This document shows positions 41,985 through 52,495 of a DNA stretch of 53,957 nt, piece by piece. The notes below the pieces were generated by a model that saw only the letters and a list, made by a program, of their open reading frames with translations, did no database searches and was not told the origin of the DNA. The DNA is from Chara braunii (Eukaryota > Streptophyta > Charophyceae > Charales > Characeae), in NCBI GenBank assembly GCA_003427395.1, contig BFEA01000179.1, positions 281,490 through 335,446 of the forward strand, read 5' to 3'. How positions within the stretch are numbered: the stretch's first letter is position 1; each line of letters opens with the position of its first letter. The position numbers and the translations under genes were made by a program.

Positions 41985-41988
<4 letters not shown>
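41498..41988. repeat. GC-rich foldback, poly(T) and 48-bp hairpin
   Basis: Self-complementary GC-rich sequence (41,520-41,620, blocks such as GCCCGGC and GGGCCGGG) is followed by a T run. A near-perfect hairpin at 41,707-41,754 has arms GGGCCTGTAGGCGC and GCGCCTACAGGCCC with an ATTTGAAA extension. The rest (41,760-41,980) is GC-rich with CGTCG-type runs. No gene is supported. Confidence 0.6.
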
Positions 41989-42026
<38 letters not shown>

Positions 42027-42112
42027 TCTTCTTCTTCCTCCTCTTATCCTCCTCTTCTTCTTCTTCTTCCTCCTCTTATCCTCTTCCTCTTCTTCTTCCT
42101 CCTCTTATCCTC
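41989..42112. repeat. (AG)n then CTT/CCT tract
   Basis: About 34 bases of AG, followed by CTTCTT and CCTCCT runs up to the gap. The gap probably lies in the same simple sequence. Confidence 0.95.
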
Positions 42113-42657
42113 NNNNNNNNNNNNNNNNNNNNNNNNNNNNNNNNNNNNNNNNNNNNNNNNNNNNNNNNNNNNNNNNNNNNNNNNNNNNNNNNNNNNNNNN
42201 NNNNNNNNNNNNNNNNNNNNNNNNNNNNNNNNNNNNNNNNNNNNNNNNNNNNNNNNNNNNNNNNNNNNNNNNNNNNNNNNNNNNNNNNNNNNNNNNNNNN
42301 NNNNNNNNNNNNNNNNNNNNNNNNNNNNNNNNNNNNNNNNNNNNNNNNNNNNNNNNNNNNNNNNNNNNNNNNNNNNNNNNNNNNNNNNNNNNNNNNNNNN
42401 NNNNNNNNNNNNNNNNNNNNNNNNNNNNNNNNNNNNNNNNNNNNNNNNNNNNNNNNNNNNNNNNNNNNNNNNNNNNNNNNNNNNNNNNNNNNNNNNNNNN
42501 NNNNNNNNNNNNNNNNNNNNNNNNNNNNNNNNNNNNNNNNNNNNNNNNNNNNNNNNNNNNNNNNNNNNNNNNNNNNNNNNNNNNNNNNNNNNNNNNNNNN
42601 NNNNNNNNNNNNNNNNNNNNNNNNNNNNNNNNNNNNNNNNNNNNNNNNNNNNNNNNN
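42113..42657. other. assembly gap (545 N)
   Basis: Run of N bounded by low-complexity sequence: CCT repeats on the left and a C homopolymer on the right. Confidence 1.
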
Positions 42658-42714
42658 CCCCCCCCCCCCCACAATCCCCCAAGTACTTTTTTATTGCAGA
42701 TTCAGGGTCCTCTA

Positions 42715-42868
42715 GTGCAGCGCAGCACAACCCCACCTTCAGAAAAAAAAATAAAAAATCCTTGCTATGTTTTCGCGACGCCCGGCTCAGCCGGGCGGAC
42801 CCCCCCAGGCCCAACCGGCCGGGGTCCGCCCGGCTGGGCACGCCCGGCCAGGCGCCGGCCCAGCCTAG
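42715..42868. repeat. GC-rich foldback with A-rich core
   Basis: TGCAGCGCAGCAC, an A-run, and then palindromic GC blocks (CCCGGCTCAGCCGGG and CCGGCCGGGGTCCGCCCGGC). In inverted orientation the order resembles 45,580-45,690 (GC foldback, A-run, TGTGCTGCGC), so both may belong to one short element family. Confidence 0.45.
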
Positions 42869-42969
42869 ATCAGAAGGGGTTTCTCAGCCTTTTGGCTAAG
42901 ATCCACTGTAGTATCTATTCTCATCAGTTTTATATTTCATCCATGGTCTATTAAACCATAAAAAAAAAA
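42869..42969 (+). pseudogene. U2 snRNA-derived retropseudogene with poly(A)
   Basis: TCTCAGCCTTTTGGCTAAG, then ACTGTAGTATCTATTC and TCATCAGTTTTATAT, match the 5' part of U2 snRNA: stem I, the branch-site-pairing GUAGUA, and the region leading into stem II. After a shortened stem II region (CTATTAAACCAT) the sequence runs into an A tract (42,960-42,969) instead of the Sm site and 3' stems. That is typical of a reverse-transcribed copy. It is not expected to work as an snRNA. Confidence 0.85.
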
Positions 42970-42984
42970 GAACGCGCAGGTTCC

Positions 42985-43048
42985 CATATGATTTCAAAGA
43001 TAGGTCTGCATTTGAGCAGTTCTTGTGTGCACCAGATGAGCTACCATC
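42985..43048 (-). repeat. tRNA-like SINE copy S4
   Basis: Minus strand: GGTAGCTCATCTGGTGC (A box), AAGAACTGCTCAAATGCAGA, and TCTTTGAAATC (weak B box). It lies directly beside the U2-derived copy. Confidence 0.55.
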
Positions 43049-43296
43049 ATGGAAGCACCCAAATACAACCCCGGTCGTGACAGTTGTGTTTGGGGCAGAT
43101 TTCGTTGTAGACACAGTGATAACAACGGGGAATTGTATTTGGGCGAAGATGCTAAATTCAAATAATGAATTTCATTTAAGTTCATTTGAATTTTCAGTTG
43201 CAAAAGAGAGCAAAACAAAGAAAGAAACAGGGTACCATTCAGTTGCAGAAGTCACCGACCTTTAGGCAATTCAAACGGACTCTATTCATCAAAGTC

Positions 43297-43356
43297 ATCA
43301 GGATTGAAACACAGGTTTGTTTCAAAAGTTCATGGGTGCACCATTTAGCCACTTCG
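43297..43356 (-). repeat. tRNA-like SINE copy S5
   Basis: Minus strand: GTGGCTAAATGGTGC fits the A box, CCATGAACTTTTGAAACA the middle, and GTGTTTCAATCC the B box. It is the best-preserved pair of Pol III boxes in this set. Confidence 0.6.
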
Positions 43357-43880
43357 GCTGGGTAGCATGCATCATCTGCACAACATAGTATGCTGCAGTT
43401 CTTAGTCTTGTTGAGAAATGCGCCACAAAAACCCGGATATTATAAAAAATGATCCGCCCAAGGGAAAAAAAAAAACCACTAGTTTTTATTAATATACGTT
43501 TAAATGTGCATATTGCAGTTCGTCATCTTCTTTTGCTCAATTGAGTTTGATATCAGATTAAATCAACTGATACAGAATTTCCTCTTGTTGCTGCAATCTT
43601 TCATTTTGCAGGGCTGGAAGTAGGGAAGCCCATCGCTGGCTCCAGCAGGAAGACACTATAACGAGCCTAGTTTTATAATTTCATGAGTTATACAACTATC
43701 ACAAGTCCCATTCAGTCTGAGGCAATGCTGTAACAAGCACCTTTGATTCAGTAATTCTTTGCTCTTTTGAAGGATTTGCTTTTGTGTCGACGCTGCAAGC
43801 GGCTTAATTTTTTTGTTAGGTGAATGATACTTTCTTGCTCATTGTTGTCACTCTGAAAGATTTTGCTTGCGCTTTCGAAT
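43357..43880. other. no gene recognised
   Basis: AT-rich sequence with short A and T runs. It may include the 5' region of the hAT element that follows. Confidence 0.4.
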
Positions 43881-44024
43881 ATGGACACGAAAAGGAGTTG
43901 TGCAGCATCAAGTCAAATGACTCGGATCATGCACCCCATGACAGTCCGAATGGTCAAACCGACGTCTGTACCGACTCAGCTATTGAAAAGTAGCTCGTCT
44001 TCCAATCCTGAAATGTCAAAATAG
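43881..44024 (+). pseudogene. possible first segment of hAT transposase 1
   Basis: A 47-codon frame beginning MDTKRSCAASSQMTRIMHPM. It is Ser/Thr-rich and lies 44 bp upstream of the zinc-finger frame, in another phase. It could be the N-terminus or an exon of the transposase. There is no independent evidence. Confidence 0.25.
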
Positions 44025-44067
44025 AAAAAGAAGGTTGAGGGCGGATTGAAGAGAGGAGGGGATTTTT

Positions 44068-44583
44068 ATGATTACCTTCTCAAGGAAGAGAGTGAGCAGA
44101 GCACCTTGTCGGAAAAGGTTTGCTCGTGTTTGTACCCGTGATGGGGCACCTTTAAAGATGCAAGGCGACAATTATGTAAGTTATAAGAACTGCTTTACCG
44201 CATATACATTTACGACAGCCAACGGGACAAGTTCTTTGAATAACCATAAGTGCCAATTAGAGAACAAAGATGTAGGGGCCATGCGCCGTGATGGGGCACC
44301 TTTAAAGACGCACGGCAACGAGTATGTAGGTTGTAAGAACTGCTTCACCATGTATGCATTTACGACAGCCAACGGGACAAGTTCTTTTAATAACCATAAG
44401 TGCCGAGTAGAGAACAAAGACGTAGGGGCCATGCACCGTTTCGCAACGACAGTGGAACACACAACCGCACAGAAAAGGAAAGTAACCAAAGTCATTGCTG
44501 CAATGTGTTGTGATGATCTCAGACCTTTCTCCATGGTCTGTGATTCTGAATTTCAAAATGTTGCTCAACAATTATTGATGTAA
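44068..44583 (+). pseudogene. hAT transposase 1: duplicated BED-type finger
   Basis: The 171-codon frame contains two in-frame copies, 147 bp apart, of a 49-residue unit: RDGAPLK ... YVGCKNCFTMYAF ... FNNHKC. Cys-x2-Cys and His-x-Cys spacing suggest a BED zinc finger, the DNA-binding part of hAT transposases. In the first copy the first Cys is Tyr (VSYKNC), so only the second is complete. After the fingers, DLRPFSMVCDSEFQNVAQQL is the conserved hAT segment before the catalytic core. Confidence 0.75.
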
Positions 44584-45560
44584 GTATTGCCAGCAGTAGG
44601 AATGAAGACAGGTAAATTGCTGCCAGCGGCAAGTACTGTGGAAAATGAAATAATGTCACCCGCTGTGGCAATTAGGAAGCTTTTCAAAGGCGTCGTCATG
44701 GATCATTTCAAGGACAGGATCTTGGATGATTTCACCATCCATCTTTGAACAGATTCAATAAGAAAGAATTTGTTTATGACTATCACCATGATAGAAGTTC
44801 TACACTGCATGGCAGAACTCTTCAGGTCAAAGCATTTTATGACGAGTCACACACAGTTCCCCTTGTTTCGAAACCTTTTCGTGAGTGTCTTCCAGAATTT
44901 GGCTGCAACGACCCTGAGCTATGCTATGTTTGCTCTGACAGCGGTTCCAACATGGCTGTGGTCGGGGGTATTAGGAGTGTCTACAGACTAACCTTCCGCT
45001 GATCATAAAGATTGCCACCATCTTGATGACTGTGTTGACGAAAACGACCACCACAAGCAATGGACTCGGATCTGCTCCTTTCTACAGGTTCCCTGATCAT
45101 GCCCCATGATCTCATTGACAGTTGCAAAGATCTTGTCCATGTTTTCAAACAAAGCGAATTCGCAAAACCGTCTAAAAACAACTCTGAGGCAGGAGAATGC
45201 CAAAAGGTGGAACTCGTTACTGAAGTTGTTCAATAGGGTAATGGTGAATTATGCTGAAGTGGGTGATGTTCTTCGGAACAGGGCGAGAAACAAGAAGTTT
45301 CTCGTAAGTAAAATTAACCATGATATTTTGATTGAGTTATCTCGTTTTCTCCCCCAGTTTCAAGAAGCAACTTCGAAACTGGAAAAGTTTCTTGAACCAA
45401 CACTTCATCTAGTTACTTTGGAATGACATGCATTGATGGGCACTGCGCAATTCACACAGGACATCACATGAATCGTGATGATAAGGGAAATGAAATCATT
45501 GTTCCTGCCAACTCAGAGCAAATGAAGGAAGTAAAAAAGTTGGTCAAAGCTAGGCTACCA
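44584..45560 (+). pseudogene. hAT transposase 1: core remnant, 3' truncated
   Basis: Frames continue with breaks. 44,745-45,002 has HDRSSTLHGRTLQVKAFYDE and CYVCSDSGSNMAVV, the part with a catalytic Asp of the RNase H-like core. 45,106-45,426 has LRQENAKRWNSLLKLFNRVM (the RW motif) and FQEATSKLEKFLEPTLHLV. The C-terminal hATC dimerisation region is missing; the sequence changes to a GC-rich foldback near 45,560. Confidence 0.75.
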
Positions 45561-45820
45561 GTTGTCCGATTGCCGGTTGTCCTGGCCGGACGTCCTGGCC
45601 AGAGTTGTCCGGGATCCCGGACAACTCGTTTTTCAAATTTGGGAGGCAAAAAAAAAATAAAAAAAATTGGTCTGTGCTGCGCATCACCAGGGGACCCCCC
45701 AAAACAAATTTGAGTCCATTCGGAGCAAAAAACCGAAAAAAAAACGAAGACGGTGCTGGGGGTCGCGGGAATCATCCCGGGAATGTGTGAAAGACCCGCC
45801 GCTGCAGCTGCTGCATATGT
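45560..45820. repeat. GC foldback with 26-bp perfect palindrome
   Basis: The palindrome at 45,602-45,627 has the half-site GAGTTGTCCGGGA. Upstream, GTTGTCCTGGCCGGAC and related blocks repeat the half-site. A-rich runs follow (45,648-45,668), and a second GC-rich inverted segment is near 45,765-45,780 (GGGAATCATCCCGGG). It appears to be a short foldback element truncating the hAT gene. Confidence 0.6.
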
Positions 45821-45835
45821 CCACACACTGTACGC

Positions 45836-45884
45836 ACACACACACACACACACACACTATGTAGTATCTACCCATGCATGTGAG

Positions 45885-45920
<36 letters not shown>
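45836..45920. repeat. (CA)n microsatellite
   Basis: Two CA runs (45,836-45,857 and 45,889-45,920). The second ends exactly where the solo LTR begins, and CA repeat resumes at its other end. Confidence 0.95.
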
Positions 45921-45921
<1 letters not shown>

Positions 45922-47036
45922 GAAACAGTTTTCACCTTTGCAGTAGCAGATGCAGATCCCAGGGCTCGATCCCTAGACCTCACCTCACCCGTGTACAGTA
46001 CCCCTGTGTATTTGAACCCGTGACCTGGGTTTTAGGAGTTAGTTGTTCTCTGTCGTAGGTCGGTGTAGTTGTCGGGTGTAGTTGTCGGGTCTTGAACCGT
46101 AGGTCTGTCGAGTAGGGGTCAACATTGTGTAGAGGTCAAGGCCGTAGCTGCTACAGTCCTGAAGGGTCAAGGACGTAACTGCTACAGTTTCGAAAGGCCA
46201 AGTCCGCAGGCTTCCGGAAAGGTCCAGAAGTGGTCTTCCGAACGTTGCTCACAGCAGACCAGAGGCAAGTGGGCAAATGGTGAGTCCAACCTTGCTTAGT
46301 CAGCGGTACCCAGTCCCAGTCTCACTCAGTCCAGTCAGCAAGTACCATGTGGGACTGTGCGCACCATGGGCCCGGTGGAAAGTGGCAGACCAGCGACTTA
46401 CAGAAGTCTAAATCAAGAGGCAGCGTCCAGCCATTCATTCATTCCTGCGTGAGCCATGCAGAAGCACTGCCCAGGTGTCTTGTGCGAGGTGGTCTGCAGA
46501 TGCCCGAAGCCGAAGTGGGCTGTATGCACCATGGGCCCGGTGGAAAGTGGCAGACCAGCAACTTACAGAAGTCTAAATCAAGAGGCAGCGTCCAGCCATT
46601 CATTCATTCCTGCGTGAGCCATGCGGAAGCGCTGCCCAGGCGTCTTGTGCGAGGTGGTCTGCAGGTGCCCGAAGCCGAAGTGGGCTGAAGAAAGGAGATA
46701 GCGTCCAGTGTTAGTAGTAGCGAGCGGCCATAGCCGACATAGGTTAGAGATAGTGTTTCAGTGTGTAAGTGAGTGTGAGCGGAGTACATTGTGAGTGCGT
46801 GTGGGATATTCAGGGTGATCCAGAGTTGGGTGTGTGTGAACAGAGGTGGTGGACACTGTGTCGGCAGTGAGTTGTTCGGGCGCTCAGGCACCATATCCTG
46901 TTTGAAGCGAGTTTGCATCTGAACTGTGTTCTCGGTCTCCATATCTCTGAAGCTTTGTGTGGGCGCCTGGCGCCACTTTGGATTTCCATCTGTTTGCGTG
47001 CATGCGAGGAAGAAGAGGAAATCGAGTCTGATTGCA
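45921..47036 (+). repeat. solo LTR of the element A family in (CA)n
   Basis: It begins CGAAACAG and ends GAGTCTGATTGCA, collinear over its whole length with the element A 3' LTR. No internal region is present. CACAC on both sides is a possible 5-bp target duplication, but the host tract is itself CA repeat. Nearly all internal landmarks (GGCAAGTGGGCAA, AAATCAAGAGG, GTGTGGGATAT) are kept. Confidence 0.85.
46356..46685 (+). repeat. 165-bp tandem duplication in solo LTR
   Basis: Two units starting at 46,356 and 46,521 differ at only a few positions. Element A has one unit here. The duplication covers the former TATA region, so it came after the family LTR formed. Confidence 0.9.
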
Positions 47037-47540
47037 CACACAATGTACTCACACACACATGCACACGCACATGGATTCTATCTACACACACACACACACA
47101 CACACACGGACGACACTTGTCCAGGGCGTCAGGGACACAAACACACGCACGTTGTCCTCATCATCACCCTGTGACATGCATCCACGTACAGCAACAACAA
47201 CCAGAATCAAAGACAACATTGAAAGGTGTGCTGTGAACAACAAAGGCGAACAATAACACAGAAAGAAGCAGAACATGCGCACTACCACTGCAGCAAGTTC
47301 ACAGTGCTCAGCACAATAACGAACTGCATGTCTCTGTATCTCAATCTGTCTCACAATCTCTGTCTTCCACGCAGCACGGACTAAAGACGACACATAAATG
47401 AACCACACGCCACTACGACTGAAGATAACACATGCATCTTTCTATCTCTCTCTACCTCCCTCGCAGTCCCACTGACGCAGACACACACACGAATCAAGCA
47501 AACTACACCCCGAACGAAGACAGGCACATGCAGATCGACA
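47037..47540. other. CA-rich flank, no gene recognised
   Basis: CA repeat runs at 47,037-47,055 and 47,083-47,107, followed by mixed sequence rich in CACAC and CTCTCT. There is no convincing frame. Confidence 0.5.
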
Positions 47541-47561
47541 CACAAAATGAAGCACATATCG

Positions 47562-49700
47562 CTACTCTGCGTCATCCTTAGTGTCGTGAGAGCCATCGCC
47601 ATCTCCACCAAAATCTCCACCCCTCAGACGAGCCTCCTCAGCATAGTCACTACCGGACATCTCATCGGAGGTGTTGCCATCATCATTCTCATCAGGATCG
47701 TCCTCGACCACTCGAGAAGAGACTTTTCGTCTCTCTCCATCATCTGCCCGAGACCTTGTGCACACACTGTTGACAATGCCACGTCCAGCAGGCAACCGCT
47801 TGGCAACATCGGGAGTCTCCATATCCACATCTGCCAATGCACTCAGTGCCCATGACTGCTGACGCTGTTCGCGCAATGCACTCAGTGCCCATGACTGCTG
47901 ACGCTGTTCGCGGCCTTTGCCTGACCCACGTGGGCAGCCTCGAGGGCGACCAGTACTGACTTTCGATCGTTTGGCAGCTGGCTCACCACCTGCCTCATCC
48001 CCCCTCGATTTCCTCGTCCTCGTCTTTGTATTGTCAATGATAACAGACGACTATCGTGCAGGAAGCGCGGGCATGCCCAGCGGACTGATCGCACGAGTGC
48101 CAGTCCCCGGAGTGTTCAACGTCCCACGACACCGGACAAGACTGGGGCCTCGACTCAGCCTGGATGGCACAAGTGACTGCACAAAACAAGGAGGAGGTTG
48201 GTGAGGCATGCGTGCTGGATTGCCCGATGGTGAACGACTCGTCAAGATAGAGTTGTGTATCCCACCCTGTCTTTCATGACTGGACACGGTGTCCAATGCG
48301 CCCCTGCCTCTGCTAGAGGCTATCTCCCCTTCTCGCTGGCGTTGTGGTGGCTCCCCGACATGTGCCCCAACATCAACCCGTGTAGAGGATTGTGCACCAC
48401 AAGGGGGCAACGGGGGAATCCCATAGAAAGAGTCTCGACTCAATGTGGTCTTTGGCGTAACACTCTCTTGCGGGTAAACCCTGCCCCTCTCCTTTGTCCT
48501 CTCCTCCGCCATCACACCACCCACATCATGCAGCATGCTCTCACCCATCATGCAACATGCTCTCACCCACCCCTTCAGCCACCCTCTCGTGGTCCAATCG
48601 CTGATCCACACTGACGTCCACCCTGACGTCGAGCCTCTGCTCAGCCCTCTGCTCCACTCTACAATCTCTAGACATGTGTGCCCTTTGCTCTATCCTCTGC
48701 TCCACCAATGCCTCCACCCTTTCTCCCAGTCTTTGCTCGGCCCTCTGTTCCACCGTTGGTGTAACGGCATCCCTGACCCTCAGCTCCACGCTCTGACCCG
48801 CTCTCTAGTATGCACCGTCCCAACCGTCTGCCGAACACTCTGCTCCAACGCAGACCATGCACCCTCCTCTCGCCTCTCTTGAACTGTGTCATCGATGGCG
48901 CAGTCCACCCTCTGATGCACTGTTTGCACCACAGTTCGTGTCGCCCACTGACGATCAGCGATCTGCTCCGCCACCTGCTCCACCCTATCAATGTCCTCCG
49001 TCCTCTCCAACGGCCTATCGTCCGCACTCTACTCGATCGTCTCGTGCACCCTTTGCTCAGTCCTCTACTCCGCCCTCTGCTCCGACCAATGCTGAGCATC
49101 TGCACTTAGAGATCCCTCGCTCAGACGCACATGGTCAGCGGCACGGCCGGGCGCTGTCCCTGCACAGGCATGCGCCTCTACGATTGTGGTGTTGCCAATC
49201 ACCTTGGCCCCTTGATGAGATGACTCGGCACCATCATGGGTTCGAGAAGAGGAGGCTTGTGTGGACCCTGTTGCCCTCGCCTCTCGCAGTGGAGTCGATC
49301 CATGAACATCGTCATAGGAGCAATCCCTGTCCCGCTCCGCATCCTCTCTGGCCAACAACCCGTCAACATCGGTCTGACCTCCCACCCTCTCCCGCAGGTA
49401 CCTCACTGTGCGGAAACTGTCGCCCACGTATGCATCGAAGTCCTCGTGAGGGTCTAGCCCCTCCCAATCATCGAAGACATCGTGCTGGTCCTCGTCAAGG
49501 GTCTTCCCTTTGTCCCTCTCTTGCTGCATGTGCTCCGCCATCTCACAAAGCATCCACGCGGCATCCACCCAAGGGCCAGGCTCATAATGACCGCCCGCAT
49601 GGCGAGATGCAGATGTGACGTGATCACAACCGTCCTTATGACGGTTTGCTCGAGCGGCTGCCTCCCACTCCTCATCCGCATTGACTGGCAAGACATCTCC
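47562..49700 (-). pseudogene. hAT 2 C-terminal extension with VEQR repeats
   Basis: After hATC the protein continues for several hundred codons: an acidic segment (DVFDDWEGLDPHEDFDAYVG), then imperfect VEQR/AEQRL repeats (48,541-49,110) that look like a coiled coil, then Ser/Pro-rich and acidic tails (DDPDENDDGNTSDEMSGSDY). A 39-bp in-frame duplication at 47,836-47,913 repeats REQRQQSWALSAL. Frameshifts are frequent, so continuity is inferred. Confidence 0.5.
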
Positions 49701-49779
49701 ATCATCCACCTCCTCGGGGGGATCCTCAACCATGTCGGCCCACACATCGATGTAGCGACTCTCGGGCCTCTTGCTAGCG

Positions 49780-49905
49780 CTGATAAGCTGCATGTTCCAA
49801 TGAATGAACACAAGCTTCTCCACAATCGTGGCGGAGAGGTTGTTGCGCCTCCGTGTGGATGAAATCATGAGTCGCCCAATTGCGTTCACAAGGACTCGCT
49901 GTGGA
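49780..49905 (-). pseudogene. hAT 2 hATC dimerisation motif
   Basis: CERNWATHDFIHT in one frame and RRRNNLSATIVEKLVFIHWN in the next correspond to the ER.WS..D.IH...RN.L......LV.I..N signature through which hAT transposases multimerise. A frameshift divides it. Confidence 0.8.
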
Positions 49906-50106
49906 CCCCACATGCTGAGCACCTTCTTTGCTATTGCTTGCACCCTTGGGTGCCTGCTGCTGCCACCACAATGCTGGGTGCATCGTCTTGCTGGCAGCGT
50001 CCCTAACTACAACCTCGTCTCACCAATGAGGACCGTCCACCGACCAATATCGAGGATCATCACAGTGGAAGGTCCATAATTCCTCCCACAAGTCTCCCAA
50101 CGCCTT

Positions 50107-50500
50107 TTACTCCCAACCTCCATCCAACATATGACATAAATGATCAAGCGTACTTTGCACGGCGGGTGAGCTACGATCAGACAACAAAGAGATGTCACGT
50201 CGACGAGGATCCAACAAGTAAGCTGCTGCGTGTGCCGGCTGCCGCATCATCGCACATCTGTCTGCCACAATGTCGAAGACCACCTTCCTCTCGTCCCACA
50301 GGCCCAATACATCAATCTTCCTCCGCAAGATGGACTCCAAATACCACAACCCTGGGGGTAATGAACCATCGAAGTCCATAGCCCTCAAGAAAGTGTAGCA
50401 AGGCTCCATCACGTCCATCACTTTCTTGACCTATTGCCACCACCAGTCCGATCTGCGTACCTCCGGCTTGTCCACACGCGCGTCTTCTGCCCATCGAGCA
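50107..50500 (-). pseudogene. hAT 2 core C-terminal half
   Basis: VMEPCYTFLRAMDFDG, WDERKVVFDIVADRC and QPAHAAAYLLDPRRR are standard landmarks of the segment before the hATC region. Confidence 0.75.
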
Positions 50501-50622
50501 TCTCTCCAATGATCAGAAGACACGACCCCATCAAGCACCTTCCTCTTCAAGCACCTTCCTCTGCTCATATAGCCTCTCCAGCATCATATATGCAATCCTG
50601 AACCGTGTGTCAGCCAGGCGTG

Positions 50623-51289
50623 TCATGTCCAAGGTGCCTTTCGTGGATCAATGAATATGGAGCGCCTTTTGCGTTTCCACATGAACTTGATGATCTTATG
50701 CGCTCTCTTCATCACTTCAATGGCCCATGGCTGTGCCACAATATCTCTAAGCAGCAAGCTCGAGCAATGCGCCGCGCAAGGGATCCAAGGGATACATGCG
50801 ATGGCAGGGTCCGGGTGGTCCTGTAGAATACTTGTTGCAGCCTTCATAACCTCCACGTTGTCTGTGCAGATGGCGTTCACATTCTCCACCCCTATGTCAT
50901 CTCGTATCACCCCCTCCCATATCTCTGCCAAACTCACAACTGTCTTGTCTCGTGTCGACATGTCGATGGTGCGGTTAAGGATTGGCCCTGATTGCCCTGC
51001 TGCGATGAAGTTCATTATCGGCTTGTTGCGCTGGTCAGTGGCACCGTCAATTATCAAAGGTGCAACCGCTGTCCTTCCACTTTGCCTTCTTAGGGGCGAT
51101 GAGTGCTGCAACCACGTGGTATATAATATCCATCATCCTCGTCCTCACTCCCTCGTACGAGAGCAGGCGTGGTGCTGGTACGATGGACGGTCGTAGGAGT
51201 GTGACAATGTAGTCCCAATAGTTTTGTGTCTCCTTCAGCCGTAGCTTGTTGAATGGCACGCCGCCACGGTCTATTGCAAGTGCCAACAA
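50623..51289 (-). pseudogene. hAT 2 DUF659/core N-terminal half
   Basis: IDRGGVPFNKLRLKETQNYW and SYEGVRTRMMDIIYHVV start the segment. After a frame change DGATDQRNKPIMNFIAAGQS gives a likely first catalytic Asp, and ENVNAICTDNVEVMKAA gives the TDN motif with the second. CIPWIPCAAHCSSLLLRDIV is the conserved C..H segment of plant hAT transposases. Confidence 0.8.
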
Positions 51290-51717
51290 ATGATCGAGAT
51301 CATTTTACAACTTGTTTCCCAAAAACGGATCCAATGTTGTCCGTCTTCCACAGAGTGCGACCTGCGTGGAGGTAGTCGATATGGTAGGAGTCCACCCCCC
51401 TCTCGTCACCTCCATACCCCATACCGACGAGCGCTCGCAAACGCTTACGACGTCTCTCGTAGGACAGTTTTGTTGTCCACCATCTGGCCTTGCTGCACCT
51501 CTCCTGTCCTCTCCTCCATCCGTTCGTGTCTCCGTGGCGGCCGCATCAGCAGGCGCCACAGAGCCACGTCCAACCAGATCCTCCACGGCCAGCTCCTCCT
51601 CCATCGCATCTGCATACTCCGCGGCCAACCTCTTCGACATAGCGTCCCAAAGTTGTGCTCTGTGGCGCTGCAAGCGCCATAGTATCTGAACCGTCCGTCG
51701 AGGGAATTGCGCCTTCG

Positions 51718-51944
51718 TTTTCGTGAAGTGCTCCACTGCCCTTGATCAAGAACCGGGAAACACCTCGTCACATAGGCGGCAACGCATGAGGAAGTTTCCA
51801 CCCCCCACCACACCCCACTCCTGACCTTTTAACCACCCACTGCCAAACCGCATGTGAACGCTTCAAGTCCTCTTGTTTCCAATCAAGAAGAGGCTCAAAG
51901 GGTGGGTATGCCGCGGGTCCGTGTCGTCTGCTCGTGGACGCCAT
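51718..51944 (-). pseudogene. hAT 2 N-terminus and BED finger
   Basis: MASTSRRHGPAAYPPFEPLL leads to LDWKQEDLKRSHAVWQWVVK. A G-run near 51,810 shifts the frame into CRLCDEVFPGS, a TGA, and SRAVEHFTK: Cys-x2-Cys and His of a BED zinc finger with a stop in the middle. Confidence 0.7.
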
Positions 51945-52280
51945 GGTGTTTACCACCACGAGGCTGCAGCAAAAACAGCAACCGCTGATTGAATGGGTGA
52001 GGAGGGCAACAATATCAGGTGTCGCAATGGAAGCGACTGCGTGAGGCAAGCAACAAATATGGAAGTTGCAACAAATATGGTCGAGGAGTACAACGACGAA
52101 GAAGAAGAAGAGGTAGAAGAGGAGGACGATGACGAGGCGGAGGAAGAGGAGAAAGAGGAGAAGGAGGAGGAGGAGGAGGATGACAAAGAAGAAGAAGAGG
52201 AGGAGGACGAAGAAGAAGAGAAGGGTTAAGAGGATGCAAGTTGGAAAAAATGCTTGATTAAAAAAAAAAAAAAAAAAAAG

Positions 52281-52495
52281 GGCGGGAGGAACAGTGGAAG
52301 TCTCGACTTCCATTGTTCCTTCCACCCTCTTTTTTTTTTTCCAATCAATCAATCAATCAATCAATCAACCAATCGCTCAAATCGAACCAATATCGATCAA
52401 TTGGATTTTCAAGATCCAATCCAATATATTGATTTCATTCGGATTGAACGATTGATTAATTGATCGATTCATTGATTGATTGATTGATTGATTGA
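52281..52495. repeat. hairpin plus (AATC)n/(GATT)n foldback
   Basis: GGAACAGTGGAAGTC pairs with GACTTCCATTGTTCC across two bases. After a T-run, AATC repeats (52,342-52,372) are inverted as GATT repeats (52,466-52,494), with GATCCAATCC-like complementary sequence between. The same structure recurs at 53,119-53,327. Confidence 0.85.

Larger units (their letters stand above)
47562..51944 (-). pseudogene. hAT transposase 2, large, frameshifted
   Basis: A minus-strand gene of up to 1,460 codons, recognisable from end to end: N-terminus and BED finger, DUF659 and RNase H-like core, hATC dimerisation motif, and a long C-terminal extension. hAT transposases cut and paste their element. The Met at 51,944 is chosen because a frame leads from it into the finger. 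At least five frame changes and an in-finger stop make it non-functional. No terminal inverted repeats were identified, and the flanks are low-complexity. Confidence 0.75.

Noticed and set aside
41797-42954. Open frames of up to 385 codons across a gap
   Set aside because: Most of their length is N, and the rest is GC-rich foldback or CTT repeat.
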